Source of the DNA: Oceanospirillum sp048270425
GTDB taxonomy: Bacteria > Pseudomonadota > Gammaproteobacteria > Pseudomonadales > Halomonadaceae
Direction: 5' to 3'
DNA length: 64,000 nucleotides
NCBI GenBank assembly: GCA_048270425.1
Contig: JBLWSY010000001.1
Location: 496,001-560,000 of the forward strand
The position numbers were made by a program, and so were the translations under genes. The notes beneath the pieces are model-generated. The model did no database searches. It had not been told where the DNA came from and saw only the letters and a program-made list of their open reading frames with translations. Of this stretch, positions 53,001-60,733 are shown one piece after another. The first letter of the stretch is position 1. Every line of letters starts with the position of its first letter.

Positions 53001-53591
53001 CAGATTCTGGGCAGTAGCTATCGCCCGATTATTGCCGAGCACGAGGATGAAATTCGTGAGCGGGTGCAAAGCTGGGGGGACTACAAAGCACCGGAGGATT
53101 ACCTCGACAGCTTTAACCGCTTTATCAAAGAGCAGATCAACCAGAATGCCGCCCTGTCGGCGGTGGTCAACAGACCCCGCGACCTGACCCGTGAACAGCT
53201 GCGGGAGATCAAACTACAGCTGGACAATGCCGGATTCAGCGAAGCCCTGCTGCAAAGTGCCGAAGCGCAACTGAGCAATCAGGATATCGCCGCCAGCATT
53301 ATTGGTCATATTCGCCGTGCGGCGCTGGGCGAGGGCTTGGTTCCCTTTGAACAGCGGGTAAACCGCGCCATGCAACGAATTTATGACAATCATGACTGGA
53401 CACCCAAACAGAAAGACTGGCTCAGACGCATAGCAACCCAGCTCAAGCATGAAGTCATTATTGACCGGGAGTATATCAACCGGGAGTTTGCCCGTGACGG
53501 CGGAGCCAAACGACTGGACAAGCAACTGAAAAACCAACTGGATCAGGTGCTTGAGGAGTTAAACGACGGTATCTGGCAGGATGCCGGTTAA
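50073..53591 (+). CDS. hsdR: Type I restriction enzyme R subunit
   Basis: 1172 residues. N-terminal DUF4145-like helical domain (about 20-130), a coiled coil rich in Glu, Gln and Lys (about 150-250), the PD-(D/E)xK nuclease (RADYVLFAGLTPMGVVEAKK near 314-331), SF2 helicase motifs (Walker A MATGTGKTRT near 475, DEAH near 578, TATP near 626, a TGIDVP motif near 807) and a C-terminal helical domain. Translocates DNA and cleaves unmodified DNA. EcoEI/EcoR124-like group. Ribosome-binding site AAGGA. Followed by hsdM after 141 bases without a gene. Confidence 0.95.
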   Translation: MSISANFGFLQQHDPLFLELAEAAERVFVSDPNTTLIKLRQLGEAMAQHLALLANISFDEKTTQIDLLNKVSRELQLDPTVREMFHILRIEGNKATHQFKTQHKEAIRGLVVARNLAIWFHESSGKAAKNFKAGPFTPPKDPSEQLNNLQQDIAQLRNELRQANLDLNSSQKLNELVAKEKEEYESLAHAMDEESRQLAEQAKAHEQALEQQQKAYEQRIQGLLEQLAQQDEKSRQAQRQTLSRNSRTASQNIQRDNEALARILIDQQLQRAGWLADSDLMTYSKGTRPEKGVNKAIAEWPCKGPDGKGRDRADYVLFAGLTPMGVVEAKKETLDVAGKIDQAERYSRGFRPEDGMITAWELAGRTIAWPDETSGHYQVPFVYSANGRPYLPQMKEKSGIWFRDVRDGSHIKRALPEFHSPEGLLDQLNRSRESALKKLQAEPYGYLKLRDYQQKAISAVENALSRDVRRALLAMATGTGKTRTIIGLIYRFLKAERFKRILFLVDRTSLGTQALDAFKDMPLDQSQTLSQIYNVTELGDLVVQPETRVQVATVQAMVKRVLESDNPPPIDQFDCIIVDEAHRGYTLDQEMTEGELSTRDSRQYLSSYRRVLDYFDAVKIALTATPAKHTSEIFGRPIYTYGYREAVADDWLIDHEPPIRYTTLLSEKGITFEQGDQVEVVNSHTGEIESAELDDELNFDVSAFNKSVITPNFNKVICEQLVQELDPFGDEKTLIFCATDAHADMVKGLLDEAFSKEYEEEYRQEAVAKITGKSDQVDKLISRFKNERYPNIAITVDLLTTGIDVPRICNLVFMRRVKSRILYEQMKGRATRRCDAIGKTLFRIYDPVDLYASLQEVDTMKPLVKNPNITLEQLVDELTDPDQLERALNSPGDLPDQSQAEVVLSQLSQKVMRVLRKAQSKAERKPEIKAKLDQLQQLWQVEPAQLHQHLQQLGPEQAAAFLNRHNGLIRQLDEVKQILGSSYRPIIAEHEDEIRERVQSWGDYKAPEDYLDSFNRFIKEQINQNAALSAVVNRPRDLTREQLREIKLQLDNAGFSEALLQSAEAQLSNQDIAASIIGHIRRAALGEGLVPFEQRVNRAMQRIYDNHDWTPKQKDWLRRIATQLKHEVIIDREYINREFARDGGAKRLDKQLKNQLDQVLEELNDGIWQDAG

Positions 53592-53732
53592 ACGGCTCTG
53601 TCTGCTTGAGCTTAAACTGCGGGCTGGGTATATTGCCTGCCCGCTGTAAGCTTGCTTTTTGAGCCTTAACATTTTGATTTAACAGCAACTATTACCTGAC
53701 ACCCACGACCGATTCAGCAGATAAGTGATTTT

Positions 53733-55334
53733 ATGACCCACAACGATATCGTACAAAAACTCTGGAGCCTGTGTGACGTACTGCGTGACGACGGCATCAA
53801 CTACAGCGATTACGTCACCGAGCTGGTCCTGCTGCTGTTTATCAAAATGGTGGATGAAAAAGAGCAGGCCGGTGTTCTGGAGCGTCACCCGTTGCCAAAG
53901 GGCTGCCGTTGGAGCGATCTGAACGGCAAAGACGGTCGCAACCTGCTGAACGACTACAAAGCGATTCTGTTTGCTCTGTCAACCGGTAAGCGTCTGGAAG
54001 CTGATCCGGAAAATCCCGGCCAGACCAAAGAGGTCATCGTGCATGAAGACCCATTAATCAGCGCCATCTACGCCGATGCCCAGACCCGCCTGCGCGAACC
54101 GCGCCACTTGGCGCAGATGGTAACGACCCTGGATCAGATCGACTGGTTTAGCGTGCAGGAGGATGGCCTGGGTGACCTGTACGAAGGTCTGCTGGAGAAA
54201 AACGCCGGAGAAACCAAATCCGGAGCCGGACAGTACTTTACCCCCCGTGCCCTGATTAACAGCATGGTGCGCTGTATTCAGCCCCAGCCCGGTGAGGTGA
54301 TTCAGGACCCTGCCGCCGGAACCGCCGGTTTTCTGATCGCTGCCGACCAGTATATGCGTCAGCAAACTGACGACTATTACGATCTGGAGCCGAAAGCACG
54401 GGAGTTTCAGATCAACAAAGCCTGTGTCGGAATCGAACTGGTGCCCAACACCCGCCGCCTGTCGCTGATGAACTGCCTGCTGCACGGCATGGAAGGGGAT
54501 GATGAAGGCGTGGTGCATCTGGGTAACGCGCTGGGCGAAGCGGGTAAAAGCCTGCCGCCTGCGGATATTATTCTTGCCAACCCGCCCTTTGGTACCAGCA
54601 AAGGCGGTGAAGCCAGCAACACCCGAGATGATCTCACCTACAAAACCAGCAACAAACAGCTGGCATTTCTGCAGCATATCTACCGCAATCTGAAACCCGG
54701 TGGCCGGGCTGCCGTGGTACTGCCGGACAACGTACTGTTTGAAGCCGGCGTCGGCACCGATGTTCGCCGCGATCTGATGGACAAGTGCAACCTGCACACC
54801 ATTCTGCGCCTGCCCACGGGGATTTTTTACGCGCAGGGTGTGAAAACCAACGTGCTCTTCTTTACCAAGGGGTCCGCCACAGACAAGTTCCAGCAGGAAA
54901 ACTGCACGGAGAATGTCTGGGTGTATGACCTGCGTACCAATATGCCCAGCTTTGGTAAACGCACCCCGTTTACCGAATCGCATCTGGCCCCGTTTGAGAA
55001 AGTGTTCGGAGAAAATGCTAACGGCACCAGCCCGCGTACCGAAGGCGAATATAGCTTTGGCGCTACCGAGATTGAAGTGGATGCCGAAGCCGCTGCCGAA
55101 AACGAAGGCATCGACAGCCGCCTTGTACACTCACGCTGGCGCTGCTTCAGCCGCGACTGGATTTCTGACACCAAAGGGGATTCCCTTGATATCAGCTGGC
55201 TGAAAGATAAAGACAGCGTAGATGCTGCTGACCTGCCGGAGCCTGCGGTACTGGCACAGGAAGCCAAGGATGAACTGACCGCCGCACTGGGCGAGCTGGA
55301 AGGGTTACTCGCGGCTCTGGAAGGAGCGAAGTAA
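53733..55334 (+). CDS. hsdM: Type I DNA methyltransferase M subunit
   Basis: 533 residues. N-terminal HsdM bundle (VTELVLLLFIKMVDEKE), SAM motif I DPAAGTAGFLIAA near 192-204 and catalytic motif IV LANPPFG near 280-286, marking an N6-adenine methylase. Forms M2S with HsdS to modify the target, and R2M2S2 for restriction. TAATG overlap by one base with hsdS. Confidence 0.96.
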   Translation: MTHNDIVQKLWSLCDVLRDDGINYSDYVTELVLLLFIKMVDEKEQAGVLERHPLPKGCRWSDLNGKDGRNLLNDYKAILFALSTGKRLEADPENPGQTKEVIVHEDPLISAIYADAQTRLREPRHLAQMVTTLDQIDWFSVQEDGLGDLYEGLLEKNAGETKSGAGQYFTPRALINSMVRCIQPQPGEVIQDPAAGTAGFLIAADQYMRQQTDDYYDLEPKAREFQINKACVGIELVPNTRRLSLMNCLLHGMEGDDEGVVHLGNALGEAGKSLPPADIILANPPFGTSKGGEASNTRDDLTYKTSNKQLAFLQHIYRNLKPGGRAAVVLPDNVLFEAGVGTDVRRDLMDKCNLHTILRLPTGIFYAQGVKTNVLFFTKGSATDKFQQENCTENVWVYDLRTNMPSFGKRTPFTESHLAPFEKVFGENANGTSPRTEGEYSFGATEIEVDAEAAAENEGIDSRLVHSRWRCFSRDWISDTKGDSLDISWLKDKDSVDAADLPEPAVLAQEAKDELTAALGELEGLLAALEGAK

Positions 55335-56722
55335 TGGCAAGTGTTACAGACGGAGTCCTGCCGGAGGGGTGGGTAAACATCACTCTTGGTGAGGCCACCA
55401 ATGTGGTGAGTGGTGTAGGGTTCCCAAAGCAATATCAGGGCAATGTAGAAGGTAAATACCCTGTTTTTAAAGTTGGCGATATCTCTGAATCAATAAGAAA
55501 ATCTGATGGTAATCTCATTTGTGCCAATAACTATGTGGATGCAGATATTGCTGTTCAGATGAAAGGTAAGGTAATCCCTGTAGGGTCTACACTTTTCGCA
55601 AAAATCGGTGAGGCAGTAAAACTAAATCGTAGAGGTTTTCTATGTAAACCAGGGTTGGCTGACAATAATGTAATGGCAGTAATACCGAGATTTTCGGATG
55701 AAAGATTTACTTATTTATTTATGCGAAGTGTCGATCTCACAGAGCTTTCAAGGTCAACAACAGTCCCTTCTTTGAGAAAAGGGGATATCGAAAACCTTAA
55801 TATTCATTTGCCCCCCCTTGCCGAGCAAAAAGTGATCGCGGAGAAGCTGGATAACCTGCTGGCGCAGGTGGAATCCACCAAAGCCCGGCTTGAACGCCTG
55901 CCTGAGATTCTGAAACGCTTCCGCCAGTCGGTACTGGCCGCAGCGGTTAGTGGCAAGCTGACCGAGGAGTGGCGAAAAGAAAATGGTGAGCCTGAAACAA
56001 AAAACATTGTTTTAGATGATGTCGTTGATAGCTCATTTTACGGCCCTAGGTTTGGGAAGAATGAGTACACAACAGATAACTCTGGTGTGCCTACAATTCG
56101 AACTACCGATATGAACAATGGCTTAATAGACATATCGGTCGAAACCCCGAAAGTTTCCGTGCCTAGTGAAAAGCTAGAACAATTCAAAGTTCAGAAAAAT
56201 GACCTCTTGATCACTCGTACAGGCAGTATTGGAGTGATGGCATTGTTCACTGAAAGCTATGTTGCAATACCAAGCGCATATTTAATTCGATTCAGATTCA
56301 AACCATGTGCGCTTCCTAAATATATTTATTATTTTTTAACATCCCCAATTGGTCAGCAACAGATGGGTTTAAGCACTACGGCAATTACTCAGCCAAATAT
56401 TAACGCAAAATCTATCAGATCTATTAAAGGCAAGCTCCCAAGCCTTGAAGAACAAACCGAAATCGTCCGTCGTGTTGAAGAGCTGTTCGCGTATGCGGAC
56501 ACGATCCAACAACAGGCGGATGCGGCTTTGCAACGGGTGAGCAGCCTGACGCAGTCGATCCTCGCAAAGGCGTTCCGTGGTGAGCTGACCGCGGATTGGC
56601 GGGCGGCCAACCCGGAGCTGATCTCCGGTGAAAACTCCGCTGAGGCGTTGCTGGAAAAAATCAAAGCCGAGCGTGCCGCCCAAAAACCGAAAAAGAAAAC
56701 CCGCGCCAAGAAAACCGCATAA
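55334..56722 (+). CDS. hsdS: Type I specificity subunit
   Basis: 462 residues with two target recognition domains (about 10-155 and 225-370) and two conserved coiled-coil spacers (PPLAEQKVIAEKLDNLLAQVE and PSLEEQTEIVRRVEELFAYAD). The recognition domains are clearly AT-richer than the spacers and the rest of the operon, as expected when recognition domains are exchanged by recombination. Lys-rich tail. The target sequence cannot be read from this. Confidence 0.94.
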   Translation: MASVTDGVLPEGWVNITLGEATNVVSGVGFPKQYQGNVEGKYPVFKVGDISESIRKSDGNLICANNYVDADIAVQMKGKVIPVGSTLFAKIGEAVKLNRRGFLCKPGLADNNVMAVIPRFSDERFTYLFMRSVDLTELSRSTTVPSLRKGDIENLNIHLPPLAEQKVIAEKLDNLLAQVESTKARLERLPEILKRFRQSVLAAAVSGKLTEEWRKENGEPETKNIVLDDVVDSSFYGPRFGKNEYTTDNSGVPTIRTTDMNNGLIDISVETPKVSVPSEKLEQFKVQKNDLLITRTGSIGVMALFTESYVAIPSAYLIRFRFKPCALPKYIYYFLTSPIGQQQMGLSTTAITQPNINAKSIRSIKGKLPSLEEQTEIVRRVEELFAYADTIQQQADAALQRVSSLTQSILAKAFRGELTADWRAANPELISGENSAEALLEKIKAERAAQKPKKKTRAKKTA

Positions 56723-56723
56723 A

Positions 56724-56756
56724 CGTAGGTCGGAAAAGCCGAAGGCGCCTTCCGAC
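56724..56756 (+). repeat. REP element 5
   Basis: Identical in core to element 1 (GTAGG head, GTCGGAAAAGCCGAAGGCG and CCTTCCGAC). It begins two bases after the hsdS stop. Confidence 0.9.
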
Positions 56757-56921
56757 AATGGCCACCGACATTGGCCTGATATCGGCTCCCGACGCTCACC
56801 TCCAACAATCGCCTCCAACAATCGCCTCCTGCAATAACCTTCCATTGACCACCGATGTTCGGCAATACCCCGAACATCGGCATGGATTGCCCGTCGGAAG
56901 ACGCACCGTATGGAATCATAC

Positions 56922-57208
56922 GTCGGAAGGCGCGCCCACGGCGCTTTTCCGACCTACGTTGGTGGGATGATGGCTGTGGGCTTGTGTTGGTTGGATCGCG
57001 CGTGGATGGATTGGTGTCGGAGCGATTATGTGCCCCCATGGGATCATACGTCGGAAGGCGCGCCCACGGCGCTTTTCCGACCTACATTGGTGGGATGATG
57101 GCTGTGGGCTTGTGTTGGTTGGATCGCGCGTGGATGGATTGGTGTCGGAGCGATTATGTGCCGTATGGAATCATACGTCGGAAGGCGCGCCCACGGCGCT
57201 TTTCCGAC
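56922..57208 (-). repeat. REP cluster with about 127-bp tandem repeats (elements 6-8)
   Basis: Three inverted REP elements (56922-56958, 57050-57086, 57177-57208) are spaced by 128 and 127 bases, and the spacer between them is almost identical in both intervals, making about 2.3 copies of a REP-plus-spacer unit. The segment ccgtatggaatcatacg precedes the first and last copies. The remaining 56757-56921 holds short TCGGAAG/CCGAC fragments and no gene. Probably a BIME amplified by the RAYT at 49.2 kb or by slippage. Confidence 0.9.
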
Positions 57209-57237
57209 ACACGAGACTAATCAGTCCTAAATCCGGC

Positions 57238-59808
57238 TTAATCCCACCAATCCGGCAGCAAGGCCTGTATCTCCGGCTGCATAAAACGGTCATCGATCAG
57301 TTCAATCACGCCGTAATCTTCCGGTGACCGTATGAGCCGTCCTGCAGCCTGTATCACCTTACGCAGGCCGGGGTAGAGGTAGGTGTAGCGATAGCCATCA
57401 CCAAAACGTTGTTCCAGCCGTTGCGACAGGGTTTCGTGGAAGTCGTCGTAAGGGGGCAAGCCTAACGTTGCCACAAAAACACCGATCAGCGCATCGCCGG
57501 GCAGGTCGATCCCTTCCGAGAAAGCCCCGCCTAATACCGCCAGTCCCACTAAGCCCTGTTCATTACGGAAGCGATTAATAAAGTGCTGTCGCTCTGCTTC
57601 TTTCATGCCTGCGGATTGCACCTGTAGCGGAATCTCCGGGCAATACTCAGTCAGGCCATTATGGAGCTGCTGCAGATAACTGAAACTGCTGAGGTAAACA
57701 AGATAGTTACCCGGCTTTTGTCGGTATTGTGCTGCGATCCGTTGACATATTGGCGGTACTGAGCGATTTCGGTCACGAAAACGAGTGCTGACAGAAACCC
57801 GTCGCAAATCCAGCTGATGACTCTGAAAAGGGCCGGGGAGAGAAAGCCATAATGCTTCTCTGGTTGGCTCACTAACAGGCTCCTGATCTGACTCTTGATT
57901 TGGCTCTGATTCTGTAACCGCTGAAGCTTCAACCTGACTTCCCGCCATACCCAACAGGTCCCGATAATACTCAGCTGGGCTAAGGGTGGCTGAAAACAGT
58001 ACGGTGGCATAAGCCCTGTTAAAACGCTCGCGCAGGAAATCCGCTGGAATCAGGTTCTGGATCTTTAATGCGGCTTTGATTTTCGGCTCCCGAAACTTAG
58101 GGTTGCCCTTTGAAAGCTCTAAGGTGCAGAGGGAGTGCTGATCAAACAGCTCTGCCAGTTTGAGAAATGAGAGGGTATCGAAGAGTAACTGCTGAAGTGT
58201 TTGTTCTGAGCTGGCCGGTGGCTGTGCCTCTCCATAGCCTAATAGCTGTGCTTGCCGATGGGATGGCTGATATTCTGTCATATAATCAGTAATGGCCGTT
58301 ACCAGCTGATGCAGATAGCTGTTTAGCTGCTCCGGTACCTGATCAAGGTTTACCGAAATCGCTTTATCGGAAAACGTTTGATCAGAAATCAGGCTCCCGG
58401 CTTCATCCAGATGTTCTGCGGCTTCTTCCGCGATCAGCTTACGCCAGCCCTGTTGCACCGCCTGAATTGGCTTTCTAAGGGGCTCGGGAGCTGACTGAGC
58501 CGACTTACTGTCTTTTAAAGCCTTGCTAAAGAGCGCGCGATCCAACTGAGCAGAGTACATGCCCCGCGCCCGATCTATCAGGTTGTGGGCTTCATCCACT
58601 AAGGGCACAACTTGCCAGTCGTTCTGCTGGGTCAGACTGAAAAGTATCGCCTGACGATCAAAATAGTGATTAACATCACCGACCACCAGATCCGACCAGC
58701 GTGTCATCTCCTGCGCCAGATAATAGGGACAAATCTTATGCTCAAGGGCGATACGGCGGATTTGCGGCTGATCCAACCAGTAGCTTTGCGCTGCAGCTTG
58801 TCTGGCTTGGGGCAGGCGATCGAAAAAGCCCTCGGCCAGGGGGCAGGAATCCCCATGACAGGCTTTGTCCGGATGCTCACAGGATTTCTCCTTGGCGCTC
58901 AGTTCCAGTATGCGAACAGGCAGGATAGGGGCATTCTGTGTAGCGGCACCCAAAGCCTGCTCCGGCTTTGGGTGATCTGCCTTTTTCTGATCTGAAGGTT
59001 GATAGCCGGACAGCTGTTTCAGGGCATCCATAAACAGCTGACGGCCTGTGGTGCGCGATGAGAGCAGAAATAAACGATCCAGCCCGCATTTCGCCATCGC
59101 TTTAAGGGCGGGAAAACTGACACCAAGGGTTTTACCCAGTCCGGTAGGTGCTTCCAGTAATAACTGTCGACGCGTGAAGATGCCTTTATAGACGGCTTCA
59201 CTCAGCGCCCTTTGATGCGGACGAAATTCAGGGTAGGGGAATTCCAGTTGCTGTAAGGCGCTATCACGCTGCAAACGGTGCTCCGCCTCCTGCCGGTGCC
59301 AATTTGCATACTGACGACAGAGATCTTCTGCGAATGGGATCAATACCGATGCCTGCCAGAGGCTTTCATCGGGTGATTCCTGATCACGGTCGATATCGTA
59401 ATAGACCAGTCGTAATCTGACTGCAGAGCGCTTGTCTCTCAGGCAAAGCAGTGCCCCGTAGACCTTAAGCTGAGCCAGATGCAACTGACGCTGCCCGTCG
59501 CCGATACGGTCAAGCTCTCCGCGATGGGTTTTAATCTCTTCTAATAGCGGAGTGAAGATGCTGTCAGTCGGGTTAACAGGCGATAGATAGCCATCGGCAC
59601 GGCCTTTCAGATCAATACCCTGAATGTGTCCTTCCAGCAGGTGTTCCGGTTCATAGGTAACATCAGGCCCGCATTCTTTTACACGTCGTTTCTGCAGTTT
59701 CTGATGCCCACGAATTCCCTCTTCCGCGGTTGGCGAGGGTGTATAGCGAAACTCCAGACTGCCATTACGGGCAGCAAATTCGCACAGGGAGCGAACTGCA
59801 ACTTTCAT
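57238..59808 (-). CDS. XPD/DinG-like helicase with N-terminal PD-(D/E)xK nuclease motif
   Basis: 856 residues. N-terminal nuclease-type core with D72 (GRADGYL) and E91-x-K93 (LEEIKT), as in Cas4/RecB-like domains, then an SF2 XPD-family helicase: Walker A APTGLGKT (220-227), four Fe-S cysteines C310, C317, C322, C360, DEAH (405-408), a VLFSATLSP motif, and the C-terminal QAAGRLIRSPEDYGVIELIDDRF. Predicted 5'-3' helicase with an Fe-S cluster and possible nuclease activity in DNA repair. Free-standing bacterial relatives are often beside a VRR-NUC gene, absent here. Convergent with hsdS across the REP cluster. Confidence 0.87.
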   Translation of the reverse strand: MKVAVRSLCEFAARNGSLEFRYTPSPTAEEGIRGHQKLQKRRVKECGPDVTYEPEHLLEGHIQGIDLKGRADGYLSPVNPTDSIFTPLLEEIKTHRGELDRIGDGQRQLHLAQLKVYGALLCLRDKRSAVRLRLVYYDIDRDQESPDESLWQASVLIPFAEDLCRQYANWHRQEAEHRLQRDSALQQLEFPYPEFRPHQRALSEAVYKGIFTRRQLLLEAPTGLGKTLGVSFPALKAMAKCGLDRLFLLSSRTTGRQLFMDALKQLSGYQPSDQKKADHPKPEQALGAATQNAPILPVRILELSAKEKSCEHPDKACHGDSCPLAEGFFDRLPQARQAAAQSYWLDQPQIRRIALEHKICPYYLAQEMTRWSDLVVGDVNHYFDRQAILFSLTQQNDWQVVPLVDEAHNLIDRARGMYSAQLDRALFSKALKDSKSAQSAPEPLRKPIQAVQQGWRKLIAEEAAEHLDEAGSLISDQTFSDKAISVNLDQVPEQLNSYLHQLVTAITDYMTEYQPSHRQAQLLGYGEAQPPASSEQTLQQLLFDTLSFLKLAELFDQHSLCTLELSKGNPKFREPKIKAALKIQNLIPADFLRERFNRAYATVLFSATLSPAEYYRDLLGMAGSQVEASAVTESEPNQESDQEPVSEPTREALWLSLPGPFQSHQLDLRRVSVSTRFRDRNRSVPPICQRIAAQYRQKPGNYLVYLSSFSYLQQLHNGLTEYCPEIPLQVQSAGMKEAERQHFINRFRNEQGLVGLAVLGGAFSEGIDLPGDALIGVFVATLGLPPYDDFHETLSQRLEQRFGDGYRYTYLYPGLRKVIQAAGRLIRSPEDYGVIELIDDRFMQPEIQALLPDWWD

Positions 59809-59883
59809 AAAATCAGTTTTTTCATCAGGTCATCAGTCTGGTGGGCGTTAAACTCTGGGGGCATCGCGGAAATAACGGTCATA

Positions 59884-59912
59884 AAACAAAAATCCCTCCA
59901 GGGGGAGGGATT
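59884..59912 (-). terminator. Terminator after the 101-residue conserved gene
   Basis: AATCCCTCC / GGAGGGATT with a 4-base loop. On the minus strand it is followed by TTTGTTTT. It lies between the small gene and the helicase gene start (59808). Confidence 0.75.
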
Positions 59913-59936
59913 CTATCAGAGGATTATGTCTGGCGC

Positions 59937-60242
59937 TTAAGCCGACATAGGGATTCGTGCAAGATAGGGTTCGTCGTAGGTGGCCACCCGGCCAATCACT
60001 TCATCATGGGCGACATGCTGAATCAGCGTCGCTTGTTTAACCCCTGCCTGGGCCAGTGTTTGTCGTGCCTGATCAAGACTACGGAAGATCAGGGGGCGAT
60101 TGCGCCAGTTGAGCAGGCGGTGGCTTTCTTCACCGGTTACGATGCGAATGCCATATTGACTATGGGTCGCATGGGTTACGATTTCGGCTTCCAGTTGAAC
60201 ACCGCTACGAATCAGTTTTTTCAGTTCTTTAAATTTCATCAT
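59937..60242 (-). CDS. Small conserved protein (DUF6482-like)
   Basis: 101 residues (or 100 from a second ATG), ribosome-binding site GGAG close upstream. MMKFKELKKLIRSGVQLEAE at the start and ALLQxARQTL-like DQARQTLAQAGVKQATLIQHVAHDEVIG in the second half resemble short Pseudomonas/Oceanospirillales proteins of the DUF6482 group; no enzymatic motif seen. Same strand as the helicase but separated by a terminator. Function unknown. Confidence 0.7.
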   Translation of the reverse strand: MMKFKELKKLIRSGVQLEAEIVTHATHSQYGIRIVTGEESHRLLNWRNRPLIFRSLDQARQTLAQAGVKQATLIQHVAHDEVIGRVATYDEPYLARIPMSA

Positions 60243-60733
60243 CAGACTCCTTCTTCATTATCTGCAGCCTGATAGCCTTCATAGTACGTCTCTTTATTTT
60301 ACGTTTCTGTTTAGGGCTACTTTTTTATGGATTTTACTATTGGTCTGCTGCCGTACCTTCATTGGTTTTCTGTCATGCCTTTCGCTTTTGTTTGTCATAA
60401 GCATTTTGAGGCATTAAATGTATTCGGACATCAGTCCCAAACGACAGCTTATACGGATATTGATTCTATTCCGATCATTTATGACTGGCGAGGTCATAAA
60501 AAGTTCCCGGCTGACGCGGTGTAAGCCGAAAATACCGGTCGACCGACCCTCTTTACCAAAGGCTTATATAAAGCCGGGTGAACAGGAATCAAACTGACTA
60601 GGCTGCTACGCTTACCAATACCGGTTTCTGTTTAAGCCACCGCAAATATAACTTTAAAATATATTTTTTTAATGTATCTTTAAAAACACAACTATAACAA
60701 TATTCAGCAATAGACCGACCTGAGGACTCCGCC
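60243..60733. other. Intergenic region upstream of the hybrid sensor kinase
   Basis: 491 bases without a supported gene. The last 90 bases are very AT-rich (TTTAAAATATATTTTTTTAA around 60655-60675) and probably hold the promoter of the downstream kinase. A 65-codon open frame at 60327-60524 has no ribosome-binding site. Confidence 0.5.

Noticed and set aside
54054..55130. 358-codon minus-strand open frame inside hsdM
   Set aside because: Antisense shadow of an intact methyltransferase with all motifs; composition is a by-product of hsdM codon use.
57028..57220. Open frames made of repeated GIIRRKARPRRFS-type peptides across the REP cluster
   Set aside because: They are translations of the REP tandem array and not genes.
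60327..60524. 65-codon open frame upstream of the sensor kinase
   Set aside because: No ribosome-binding site, no recognised motif, untypical composition; kept as intergenic.
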